Origin: Streptomyces sp. WM6386
GTDB taxonomy: Bacteria > Actinomycetota > Actinomycetes > Streptomycetales > Streptomycetaceae
Direction: 5' to 3'
Length of the DNA: 64,000 nt
Assembly: GCF_000972385.1 (NCBI RefSeq)
Contig: NZ_JXTE01000042.1
Location: 12,592-76,591 of the forward strand
The position numbers and the translations under genes are program-made. Below are positions 52,640-60,290 of this stretch, piece after piece. Numbering within the stretch: the stretch's first letter is position 1; each line of letters starts with the position of its first letter. The notes below the pieces were generated by a model. That model searched no databases and had not been told where the DNA came from. It saw only the letters and a list, made by a program, of their open reading frames with translations.

Positions 52640-54161
52640 GGATCTCCTCGAAGGCGCCGTCCAGCGAGCCCTGCCGGGCGTCGAAGAGGCGGCCGCCGGT
52701 CAGTTCGGCGATGTGCTCCAGCTCCCCACGGTCGGAGTCGCCGAAGAGGATGGGGAAGACGGGGATCTCCCGCTGCGCGGGGTCGAGCAGGGCGTGGAAC
52801 CCCTCGAACCGCGCCGCGGAGCTGCCCGTCGTGTTCTCGCCGTCCGTCATCAGCACGATCGACGTGAACATGTCCCGGTCGGTGCGGAGTTCGTCGTACG
52901 CCTTCTCCAGCGAGGTGTAGATCGCGGTGTCGCCCTCGGCGGTGAGCGCGCCGATGTCCGCACGGACGGCTGCGATGCCGGAGCGGGGATCCGGATCCAT
53001 CGCGTAGCGCCGCACGTCCTTCACCTGCGACCCGAACGGCATCAGGGTGACCTCCTCGCGGCCCCGGAAACGGCCGCTGACGTTGGTGAGCGCCTTCTTC
53101 AGCTGCGCCAGCCGCTCGCCCTCCATCGAGCCCGAGGTGTCGAGGACGTACACGGTCTGCGAGGGACGGCGCAGCTCGTTGTCGTAGGAGTCGAGCAGTC
53201 CGTCGGCGACCGATCGGCTGCCCGGGAAGGGCAGTTCACGTCGCCGGCTCTGGTCGAGGCCGGACGCGGGCGGTACGGAGGCGACGACCGGGCGGCGATG
53301 GGTGCGCTCGGTGATCTCGCGCTGCACCTTCGGTGTGCGCAGGGCTTCCGCCAGCCGGCGGACATCGTCACGGCGCGCGGCATCGGCCGAGGCGAGCGAG
53401 GAGAGCGGGTAGTCGGCGGTCACGACGCCGTCGCGGGGGCGGATCACGGTCAGGCCCGGGATGCCCTTCAGGACGGACTCGTAGTTGATGAGCGCGTCGA
53501 CGTTCCCGCGCCGCTTGTACGCCGATGCCAGCCAGCCCGAAGACCCCGAGGTCAGCTTCTGCCCCTGGAAGAACTCCTTCAGCCGGGGCGTCGCCTTCTC
53601 GACATCCGCGTCCGTGAGGGCGGACTGGGCCCCGGAGAGCGCCGAGGCCACGGAGATCAGCGCGGAGAAACCGGAGTTGGAGGAGCCCGGATCGGTCATG
53701 CCGTACGTCAGTCCGTCGTCCCGCACGGCCTGCGCGACCTGCGCCCACGTGACGTCGTCGGGCTTCCAGCCCAGCTCCCGCAGGGCGGCCGGCCGCACGC
53801 CGAGGGCGACCGGGCTGGACATGACCGGCGTCTCCGACACCACCCTGCGGGCGGCCTCCGGACGCAGCCGCAGAGAGTCGTTGGAGGACAGCCACACGGC
53901 CTGGTACTGCTGGTCGGCCGCGCCCTTGGCGAGCACGTCAGCGGCTTCCAGGGTGCCCATGTAGAACAGCTTGACGTCGACACCGATGTCCGCGCCGACG
54001 CGTTCGACGATCGGCTCCATGTCGCGCAGTTCACTGGAGGCGAGGATCCACAGGTGGCCGTCCGCCCGCTTCGTCTCCTTCTTCGTTTCCTTCTCGGTCG
54101 TACAGCCCGCTCCCGCGAGCAGGGCGACCACGGCGAGGACGAAAGCCAGTGCCCGTCTCAT
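52626..54161 (-). CDS. lipoprotein with substrate-binding domain fused to vWA domain
   Basis: A 511-residue exported lipoprotein: signal ALAFVLAVVALLAG and lipobox LAGAGC (Cys about 20). Residues about 40-290 are a type II periplasmic-binding fold (HLWILASSELRDMEPIVERV, GMTDPGSSNSGFSALISVAS, VDALINYESVLKGIPGLTVI). Residues about 320-510 are a vWA domain with MIDAS motif VLDTSGSMEG, Thr region EGDTAIYTSLEKAY and VLMTDGENTTG. It could capture a metal oxyanion or other ligand outside the cell and report it to TelA. ATGA overlap with telA. Confidence 0.92.
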   Translation of the reverse strand: MRRALAFVLAVVALLAGAGCTTEKETKKETKRADGHLWILASSELRDMEPIVERVGADIGVDVKLFYMGTLEAADVLAKGAADQQYQAVWLSSNDSLRLRPEAARRVVSETPVMSSPVALGVRPAALRELGWKPDDVTWAQVAQAVRDDGLTYGMTDPGSSNSGFSALISVASALSGAQSALTDADVEKATPRLKEFFQGQKLTSGSSGWLASAYKRRGNVDALINYESVLKGIPGLTVIRPRDGVVTADYPLSSLASADAARRDDVRRLAEALRTPKVQREITERTHRRPVVASVPPASGLDQSRRRELPFPGSRSVADGLLDSYDNELRRPSQTVYVLDTSGSMEGERLAQLKKALTNVSGRFRGREEVTLMPFGSQVKDVRRYAMDPDPRSGIAAVRADIGALTAEGDTAIYTSLEKAYDELRTDRDMFTSIVLMTDGENTTGSSAARFEGFHALLDPAQREIPVFPILFGDSDRGELEHIAELTGGRLFDARQGSLDGAFEEIRGYQ

Positions 54162-55372
54162 CCGAGTCCCCCTTCCAGCGCGCCCTGCGACCGGCTGCGC
54201 TCCAGGTACGCGGAGGCGTGCTGGAGTTCGGAGGTCAGGGACTCCACGGTGGACGCCATCACCTCGGTCGCCTGCACCTTGTAGGTGTCGATGGCGTCCA
54301 GGGTCCGATAGATCTGCTGGAACGCCGTCCGCAGGGTCTCCGCGCCCACGGCCGGGTCGGCGGCGATGCGCTGGATCTCCCCGCTCTGCGTGGCGAGCAT
54401 CTCCGCGTTGCCCCGGATGAGGTCCTCGGTCGTGCCGCGCAACGCGTTGACCTGCTCGATGACCTTCTTCTGGTTGTCGAGCGCGGAGGCCAGCATCACG
54501 GAGATCCGCAGCGCCGACACCGTGGTCGTGGCCGCACGGTCGACGCCCTTGATCAGCTCCTCGTTGTTGCGGCGTACGACGTCCATGGCGAGGTAGCCCT
54601 GGGCGCACACCGCGAGCTGGGTGAGCAGGTCCTGGTGCTTCTGCCGGACCGGGAAGAGCACGTCGGCGCGGAGCGAGTCGGCCGCCCCGGGGTCGCCGAC
54701 CCGGGCGATGTGCTGCTCGACCGCCGTGTCCAGGGCCTCGGTGAGGACGACGTACTCCTGGAGCTTGCCCATGCTCTCCCAGAGCCGGACCCGCTCGGTC
54801 TGCAACGCGGCGTTGTCGCGGCGCAGTTCGTCCTGCCCGCCGCGCAGCGAGCCCACGATCTTGTTGAGGGTCCCCTGCGCGGAGGAGTACTTGGCGACGT
54901 AGTCGCGGACCTTGTTGCCACCGGGCAGCCGGGACAGGAACTTCCGTCCCTTGGCGGCCGGCAGATCACGCGGGTCCAGGTCCTCGACGACCCGCCGCAG
55001 TTCCACGAGCGAGCCCGCGACGTGCGACTGGGCGTCCCCGCCCGTGTCGGGCAGGCTGCGGATGGTCCGCTCCAGCATGCGGTTGGACTGCGCGGCCGCG
55101 GCACGCATCTCGCCGGCGCCGAGCCCGGTGATCTCACCGACCTTGCCCGCGAACTCGGGCGAGCGGGCGTCGAGGGCGGCGAGCCCCGCGACATAGTCGG
55201 CCGCCTTCTGCGCCATGCCGGCCCGGATGCTCTCGTCGACGGGGACGAGCCCGCCGGCCTTCTCCCGCGGCACGGGTGCCACGGCCTCGGGCGGGGTGAG
55301 CGTGAAGACGTCGTCCCCGCTGAGGGTGTGCTGTCGACTGCTGTTCTGGCTGGTGTTGTTGAAGCCGCTCAT
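54158..55372 (-). CDS. telA: TelA/KlaA family toxic-anion-resistance protein
   Basis: A 404-residue, wholly helical cytoplasmic protein with several coiled-coil stretches. TelA signatures: AQKAADYVAGLAALDARSPE at the start of the domain, GGNKVRDYVAKYSSAQGTLN, LRRDNAALQTERVRLWESMG, YVVLTEALDTAVEQHIARV and LDNQKKVIEQVNALRGTTED. TelA is linked to tellurite and other oxyanion resistance and to lantibiotic/cell-envelope stress tolerance; its mechanism is unknown. The gene lies between two binding-protein genes and overlaps the downstream one. Confidence 0.93.
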   Translation of the reverse strand: MSGFNNTSQNSSRQHTLSGDDVFTLTPPEAVAPVPREKAGGLVPVDESIRAGMAQKAADYVAGLAALDARSPEFAGKVGEITGLGAGEMRAAAAQSNRMLERTIRSLPDTGGDAQSHVAGSLVELRRVVEDLDPRDLPAAKGRKFLSRLPGGNKVRDYVAKYSSAQGTLNKIVGSLRGGQDELRRDNAALQTERVRLWESMGKLQEYVVLTEALDTAVEQHIARVGDPGAADSLRADVLFPVRQKHQDLLTQLAVCAQGYLAMDVVRRNNEELIKGVDRAATTTVSALRISVMLASALDNQKKVIEQVNALRGTTEDLIRGNAEMLATQSGEIQRIAADPAVGAETLRTAFQQIYRTLDAIDTYKVQATEVMASTVESLTSELQHASAYLERSRSQGALEGGLG

Positions 55373-55385
55373 ACGATCCCCCCGT

Positions 55386-56450
55386 TCATCCCCGCGCCCG
55401 TCGCGCCAGCTCGTGCAGCACCGTGGCGGTGGGCACGGGCGCCTGGCGGACGCCGGTCAGCTGCTGCTTGAGATAAGTGCCGGCCGAGGCGAACTCGGCG
55501 GCCGCGCCCTGCGGTCGGAACCCGTGCCGGACCTCCAGCTTGCGCAACTCGGGGTCCGTGGAGAGGAGTTCGGCGAGCGCCCGGCCGTTCTCGGTCAGCG
55601 GTACGACGGTGTGGTCGCTGTTGACCGTGGTGTCCGGGTAGAGGACGACCAGGTCGTCCGGCTGCTGTCCGTCCGCCAGGAGCGAGGCGACCTGCGACTC
55701 GTAGACGAGGACGAGCGGGTTGCCGGCCCCGCTGACGAAGTCCCTGAACGCCGCGTCCGTGCTGGTCTGCTGGGCGCCCTGCACGCTGATCAGCTTGCGC
55801 AGCAGGGGAGTTGCCTTCCCGACCTCGGCGTCACTGGCGACGACCTTGCCGCCGTTGCCGACATAGGAGGCGGCGGCGAGATAGAGGGCGCCGGAGTTGG
55901 AGGACTCCGGGTCGGTGCTGGCGAGGTAGAGCGTGCCGCTCAACTCCCCGTACTTCGCGGCCCCCTTGAGCTGCTGCCAGGTGCGGTCCTCGCGGGCCGC
56001 GTCGAGATAGGCGGCCATGCTGAGCGTGCCGCGGTGTTCGGCGTCCAGCGTGGCGAGCCCGTTGCCCGCGAGCACCTCGGCGGCGCTCTTGTGCGCCACG
56101 ACGACGAGGGGCGAGTAGAAGGGGCGGGGGAGTGTCCCCGACACCTTGTACTTCGCGGCGAGTTCGACGGCCGGCGCCTGACTGGAGGGAAGGGCGAAGT
56201 CGTACCCCTTGAGGTCCAGCCCTTCCATGGCCCAGGACCCGGAGGTCTCGGCCTTCACGGTGAACCCCTTGGCGGCCAGGGCCTTCACCACATCCGGATC
56301 GGCGAAGAACTCCGCCTTCTCCGATCCGATCACTCCTCGCACGGTCTTCGTTGCCGTGCTCTTGTCCCCGGTGTCCCGGCCCGCCGCGACGGCTACCACC
56401 ACTCCGCCGATCAGTAGGACCGCGAGGACGATTCCGATGATTCGTCTCAC
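55386..56450 (-). CDS. membrane-anchored substrate-binding protein (Ter-associated)
   Basis: A 354-residue protein beginning at GTG 56450: membrane anchor RRIIGIVLAVLLIGGVVVAV without a lipobox Cys, then a type II binding-protein fold: VRGVIGSEKAEFFADPDVVK, FALPSSQAPAVELAAKYK, LYLASTDPESSNSGALYLAA, GAGNPLVLVYESQVASLLAD. STDPESSNSG is parallel to TDPGSSNSG of the downstream SBP-vWA lipoprotein, showing the two binding domains are related. First gene of the minus-strand operon, 13 bases from telA. Ligand unknown. Confidence 0.85.
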   Translation of the reverse strand: MRRIIGIVLAVLLIGGVVVAVAAGRDTGDKSTATKTVRGVIGSEKAEFFADPDVVKALAAKGFTVKAETSGSWAMEGLDLKGYDFALPSSQAPAVELAAKYKVSGTLPRPFYSPLVVVAHKSAAEVLAGNGLATLDAEHRGTLSMAAYLDAAREDRTWQQLKGAAKYGELSGTLYLASTDPESSNSGALYLAAASYVGNGGKVVASDAEVGKATPLLRKLISVQGAQQTSTDAAFRDFVSGAGNPLVLVYESQVASLLADGQQPDDLVVLYPDTTVNSDHTVVPLTENGRALAELLSTDPELRKLEVRHGFRPQGAAAEFASAGTYLKQQLTGVRQAPVPTATVLHELARRARG

Positions 56451-56531
56451 ACAGGCAGAGTGCTCGCGGAACCCAACATTCCCCGGCGCGGAGGGTGAAC
56501 GGGGGGTGTCATACCCACTCCAGTACTGCAA

Positions 56532-56550
56532 CGCGCCCCGAAGGGGCGCG
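56532..56550. terminator. hairpin within a dispersed repeat upstream of the binding-protein gene
   Basis: CGCGCCCC-GAA-GGGGCGCG (56532-56550), an 8-bp stem, followed by the dispersed-repeat text GGGGAACCGCGCGAGCAACC (to about 56610). It lies between the small gene ending at 56683 and the start of the Ter-like operon, so it may terminate the former or act in the latter's leader. Confidence 0.6.
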
Positions 56551-56682
56551 GGGAACCGCGCGAGCAACCACGGACAACCCGCAGTTGCCGGACGATCGGA
56601 AGCCCTACGGCGAAACGCACTGTTTATGGCTCCTGGTCCGCGCGTCTCTGCGGGTGCACGCGGACCAGGGCCGTTCCGGGGA

Positions 56683-57123
56683 TCAGCCGGCCGCGGTCAA
56701 CTCACGCGGCTCGGCCAGCGCAGCGGCATGCGCATCCATGCGTTCCGCGGCCAGAATCGCCGCCGCCGTGTCCGCACGCGACGCCGCCACCACCAGCGCC
56801 CGCCCCGCGAGGGCATGCGCCCGTCGATGCAGGGACGCGAGCCGACCGTCGCCCCCGCCGGAGGCGGAGACGCGGGCCGGCGTGCTGCCACCGCGCAAAC
56901 GCGTCACCTGCTCGACCAGCCGCTCCGCGGCCGCGTCGAGGTCGGCCGACGGCGAAGCCGAACGCAGTTCGTCCGTCACCGCCAGCAGGGCCGCCAGATG
57001 CCCCGCGAGCTGGAACTCCAGCTCCTCCTCGCGGGTCCGGTGCGGAAAGTCGGACATGGTGCCGGCCATCGTGCTGTGGGCGGACCCCTTGCGGGAAGAG
57101 GGGGCGCGGATCGGTTCGTACAT
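56683..57123 (-). CDS. small helical protein behind a Fur-type operator
   Basis: A 146-residue soluble, helical, Ala/Arg-rich protein (REEELEFQLAGHLAALLAVT, LVEQVTRLRGGSTPARV, RRAHALAGRALVVAASRADT). It has no Cys and no motif I know. AGGAGG lies 8 bases before ATG 57123. The Fur-like 7-1-7 palindrome upstream makes iron, peroxide or zinc control likely. Function unknown. Confidence 0.8.
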   Translation of the reverse strand: MYEPIRAPSSRKGSAHSTMAGTMSDFPHRTREEELEFQLAGHLAALLAVTDELRSASPSADLDAAAERLVEQVTRLRGGSTPARVSASGGGDGRLASLHRRAHALAGRALVVAASRADTAAAILAAERMDAHAAALAEPRELTAAG

Positions 57124-57160
57124 GGGATGGCCTCCTGTGCTGTCAGGAAGTCATCCTAGC

Positions 57161-57175
57161 TTAGATTCAGTCTAA
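57161..57175. promoter_or_regulatory. Fur-family type 7-1-7 operator
   Basis: TTAGATT-C-AGTCTAA, inverted repeat of seven bases on each side of one base with a single mismatched pair, in an AT-rich patch striking for this genome. It lies 38-52 bases upstream of the start of the small gene, in promoter position. The 7-1-7 layout is the classical Fur/PerR/Zur/Nur box shape; which regulator is involved cannot be told. Confidence 0.6.
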
Positions 57176-57199
57176 AGTTGAGCGGCGGGGCGGATTCGC

Positions 57200-58411
57200 C
57201 TACGGCTGGCTGTAGCCGTCCAGGAAGTTCCCGATCCGTGTCACCGCGTCCCGCAGATCACGGGCCGTCGGCAGTGTCACGACCCGGAAGTGATCGGGCT
57301 CGCTCCAGTTGAAGCCGGTGCCCTGGACGACCATGATCTTCTCGCGCCGCAGCAGGTCAAGGACCATCTGCCGGTCGTCCTTGATCTTGAAGACCTTGGG
57401 GTCGAGCCGCGGGAAGAGATAGAGCGCACCCTTCGGCTTCACACAGCTCACGCCCGGGATCTGGGTCAGCAGTTCGTAGGCCACGTCCCGCTGCTCGCGC
57501 AGTCGCCCGCCCGGCAGCACCAGGTCGTTGATGGTCTGGCGCCCGCTGAGCGCGGCCACGACTCCGTGCTGACCCGGCATGTTCGCGCACAGGCGCATGT
57601 TCGCGAGGATGGTGAGGCCCTCGATGTAGGAGTCCGCGTGCGCGCGCGGACCGGAGATCGACATCCAGCCGACCCGGTAGCCCGCGACCCGGTACGCCTT
57701 CGACATGCCGTTGAAGGTGAGGGTCAGCAGGTCGGGGGCGACGGACGCGGTCGGGATGTGCGTGGCGCCGTCGTAGAGGATCTTGTCGTAGATCTCGTCG
57801 GAGCAGACCAGCAGGTTGTGGCGGCGGGCGATGTCGGTCAGGCCCTGGATCATCGCCGCGTCGTACACCGCGCCCGTGGGGTTGTTCGGGTTGATGATCA
57901 CGATCGCCTTGGTGCGGTCGGTGACCTTCCGCTCGATGTCCGCGAGGTCCGGCATCCAGTCGGACTGCTCGTCGCAGCGGTAGTGGACGGCGGTGCCGCC
58001 GGAGAGGGAGACCGCGGCGGTCCACAGCGGGTAGTCCGGGGACGGGACGAGGACCTCGTCGCCGTCGTCCAGCAGGGCCTGCATCGCCATCACGATCAGC
58101 TCGGAGACGCCGTTGCCGACGAAGACGTGCTCGACGTCGGTCTCGATGCCGAGGGTCTGGTTGTGCATGACGACGGCCCGCCGCGCGGCCAGCAGGCCCT
58201 TGGCGTCGCCGTAGCCGTGGGCCGAGGAGACGTTGCGGAGGATGTCCTCGAGGATCTCCGGGGGGCACTCGAAGCCGAACGCGGCCGGGTTTCCGGTGTT
58301 GAGCTTGAGGATGCGGTGGCCCGCCGCCTCAAGCCGCATGGCCTCCTCGAGAACCGGGCCCCGGATCTCGTAACAGACGTTGGCGAGCTTGGTCGACTGG
58401 ATCACCTGCAT
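57200..58411 (-). CDS. AlaA-like PLP aminotransferase (class I)
   Basis: A 403-residue aminotransferase. Motifs: ILKLNTGNPAAFGFECPPE, SSAHGYGDAKGLLAARRAVV, VFVGNGVSELI, PSPDYPLWTAAVSLSGG, IVIINPNNPTGAVYDAA, VCSDEIYDKILYDG and the PLP Lys in FNGMSKAYRVAGYRVGWMS. These fit the AlaA/valine-pyruvate type aminotransferases that make alanine from pyruvate and glutamate. ATG 58411 (MQVIQSTKLANVCYEIRGPV) is the typical family start. Not linked to the neighbours. Confidence 0.93.
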   Translation of the reverse strand: MQVIQSTKLANVCYEIRGPVLEEAMRLEAAGHRILKLNTGNPAAFGFECPPEILEDILRNVSSAHGYGDAKGLLAARRAVVMHNQTLGIETDVEHVFVGNGVSELIVMAMQALLDDGDEVLVPSPDYPLWTAAVSLSGGTAVHYRCDEQSDWMPDLADIERKVTDRTKAIVIINPNNPTGAVYDAAMIQGLTDIARRHNLLVCSDEIYDKILYDGATHIPTASVAPDLLTLTFNGMSKAYRVAGYRVGWMSISGPRAHADSYIEGLTILANMRLCANMPGQHGVVAALSGRQTINDLVLPGGRLREQRDVAYELLTQIPGVSCVKPKGALYLFPRLDPKVFKIKDDRQMVLDLLRREKIMVVQGTGFNWSEPDHFRVVTLPTARDLRDAVTRIGNFLDGYSQP

Positions 58412-58537
58412 GTCAGGGAGCTTACGGCGGGGTAACGCTCCGTGGGCCGTGTTTTCCACCACGCGAGACGGTGCGGTTTGGGTGGTTATAGCCGTCGGCT
58501 GTCCCACGGACCCCGCCCGTCCCTACAATCCGCGGCC

Positions 58538-59179
58538 ATGTCCAGCCCAGACGAGTACGGAAACGGGACACACGGCGCGCGCGGCCCCCAGGGTCCGCCG
58601 AACGTGTACCACCCGCGGACCGAGCCGCCCCCGCCGTACGAGGAGTACGCCGACCCGGCGGTCGCGCACGGCTGGCAGAACGCCTACGACGAGACGGCCG
58701 AGCTGCCACGGGTCCCGCCCCGGCGCTCCCGTTCCCGCTCCCGCCGCAAGCCGAGCCCCTGGCGCTCGCGACGGGTGACGGTCGCGGCCGGCGCGGTGGG
58801 CGCCGTGTCGGCCGCGCTGATCGCCGGGTTCGCCTTCTCGGGAGGCGGGTCGGCGCCGGGTGACGCCGAGGGCAAGCACGGCCGTACGGGACCGTCGGCG
58901 GCCGACCGCTCCACCGGGCCCGGCGAGGGCGGCACCGCGACCGGCTCGGACCGGACCGGGTCGCCGGACGCCGGCGCGCCCTCCTCGGGGACCGCCGCCT
59001 CCAGCGCCTCCCCGTCTCCCTCCGCGGAGAAGCCGAAGGAGTCGAAGGAGCCGAAGGAGTCGGGGCAACCCTCGGGCGTCTCCTCCACCCCGTCGCCGAC
59101 CGCCACCGCGAGCCAGTCCGCCCCGGGCAACGCCAACGGCAAGGGGCGCGGGCAGGGGAGTACGAAAGGGCCCAAGTAG
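58538..59179 (+). CDS. Pro/Ser-rich single-pass membrane protein
   Basis: A 213-residue low-complexity protein: Pro/Tyr-rich cytoplasmic N-terminus (YHPRTEPPPPYEEYADP), basic stretch (RRSRSRSRRKPSPWRSRRV), one membrane helix (VTVAAGAVGAVSAALIAGFA) and a Ser/Pro/Lys-rich exported tail (SAEKPKESKEPKESGQPSGV). No globular domain. Codon bias is normal, so it is probably real; function unknown. Confidence 0.75.
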   Translation: MSSPDEYGNGTHGARGPQGPPNVYHPRTEPPPPYEEYADPAVAHGWQNAYDETAELPRVPPRRSRSRSRRKPSPWRSRRVTVAAGAVGAVSAALIAGFAFSGGGSAPGDAEGKHGRTGPSAADRSTGPGEGGTATGSDRTGSPDAGAPSSGTAASSASPSPSAEKPKESKEPKESGQPSGVSSTPSPTATASQSAPGNANGKGRGQGSTKGPK

Positions 59180-59357
59180 CCGTCGTGCTGGGTAGGTTGC
59201 CCTTGCCGAACACGGAGTGTGCGTTTCGGCCAGGTCGCATGATCAGGCTTGACACAACTTCTTGCCCGATTGCCCACCCCTCTTCACAATGCGCATGACA
59301 AACTCACGGACGGCCGGAAGATTTCCGGTCGTCCAAGTCGCAAGAGGGGACCCCCAC

Positions 59358-60290
59358 ATGAGAAAGCCTCTCGTCGCCGCACTCAGTGTCCTGGCGCTCG
59401 CCGGGATGGGTACGGCACCCGCGGTCGCCGCCGAACCCTCGGCCGCGGGCGTCGGCAAGAGCGTGGACACGGACACGGTCACGTCGGTCGTGCACGACCT
59501 GGTCACGTCCACCACGTCGGCCGTCAAGCAGGCCACGTCGCCGTCGCCCACGCTCCAGGCCGTGACGCTCGCCGGGACCGTCTCGCTCAGCAACTGTTCC
59601 GGTTCGGTCATCCGCTTCCCGAACTCCCTGGACACCGACCCGGCCCTGGTGCTCAGCAACGGCCACTGCCTGACCTCCGGCTTCCCGGAGCCCGGCGAGG
59701 TCATCACCAACCAGGCCTCCACCCGGACCTTCGGCCTGCTCAACTCCTCCGGCTCCCGGGTCGCGACGCTGCGCGCGAGCAAGCTCGCCTACGCGACGAT
59801 GACCGACACGGACGTCTCGATCTACCAGCTCACCAGCACGTACGCGACGATCAAGAGCTCGTACAACATCTCCCCGCTGACCGTCCAGGACACCCACCCG
59901 ACCGCCGGCACCGCCATCACCGTGGCCTCCGGCTACTGGAAGACGCTCTACAACTGCAACATCGACGGGTTCGCGTACCGTCTGAAGGAGGGCGACTGGA
60001 CCTGGAAGGACTCGGTCCGTTACACCTCCGCCTGCAACACCATCGGCGGCACCTCCGGCTCGCCGGTGATCGACCAGGCCACCGGCAAGGTCGTCGCCGT
60101 CAACAACACCGGCAACGAGGACGGCGAGTCCTGCACGGTCAACAACCCGTGCGAGGTCAGCGAGACCGGCGCCGTCACCGTCCGCCAGGGCATCAACTAC
60201 GCCCAGGAGATCTACAACATCCCGGCCTGCTTCACGACCCGCAACCAGCTCAACCTGAGCGCGAGCACCTGCACGCTGCCCAAGCCGTAG
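59358..60290 (+). CDS. secreted trypsin-like (S1-type) serine protease
   Basis: A 310-residue exported protease: signal RKPLVAALSVLALAGMGTAP ending AVAA. Triad by motif: His in LVLSNGHCLTSGF, Asp in MTDTDVSIYQL, Ser in GGTSGSPVIDQATGKVV. Further disulfide Cys at NCSGSV, NCNIDGF and ACNTIGG. The short propeptide and GTSGSP site fit extracellular S1 proteases of streptomycetes; the substrate is unknown. GAGGGGA lies nine bases before ATG 59358. Its stop abuts the stop of the opposite gene with no base between. Confidence 0.93.
   Translation: MRKPLVAALSVLALAGMGTAPAVAAEPSAAGVGKSVDTDTVTSVVHDLVTSTTSAVKQATSPSPTLQAVTLAGTVSLSNCSGSVIRFPNSLDTDPALVLSNGHCLTSGFPEPGEVITNQASTRTFGLLNSSGSRVATLRASKLAYATMTDTDVSIYQLTSTYATIKSSYNISPLTVQDTHPTAGTAITVASGYWKTLYNCNIDGFAYRLKEGDWTWKDSVRYTSACNTIGGTSGSPVIDQATGKVVAVNNTGNEDGESCTVNNPCEVSETGAVTVRQGINYAQEIYNIPACFTTRNQLNLSASTCTLPKP

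Noticed and set aside
46622..56450. Classical tellurite ter operon (terB/C/D/Z)
   Set aside because: No TerD-type calcium-binding, TerB or TerC sequences were found; only the TerY-P triad, TelA and binding proteins are present.
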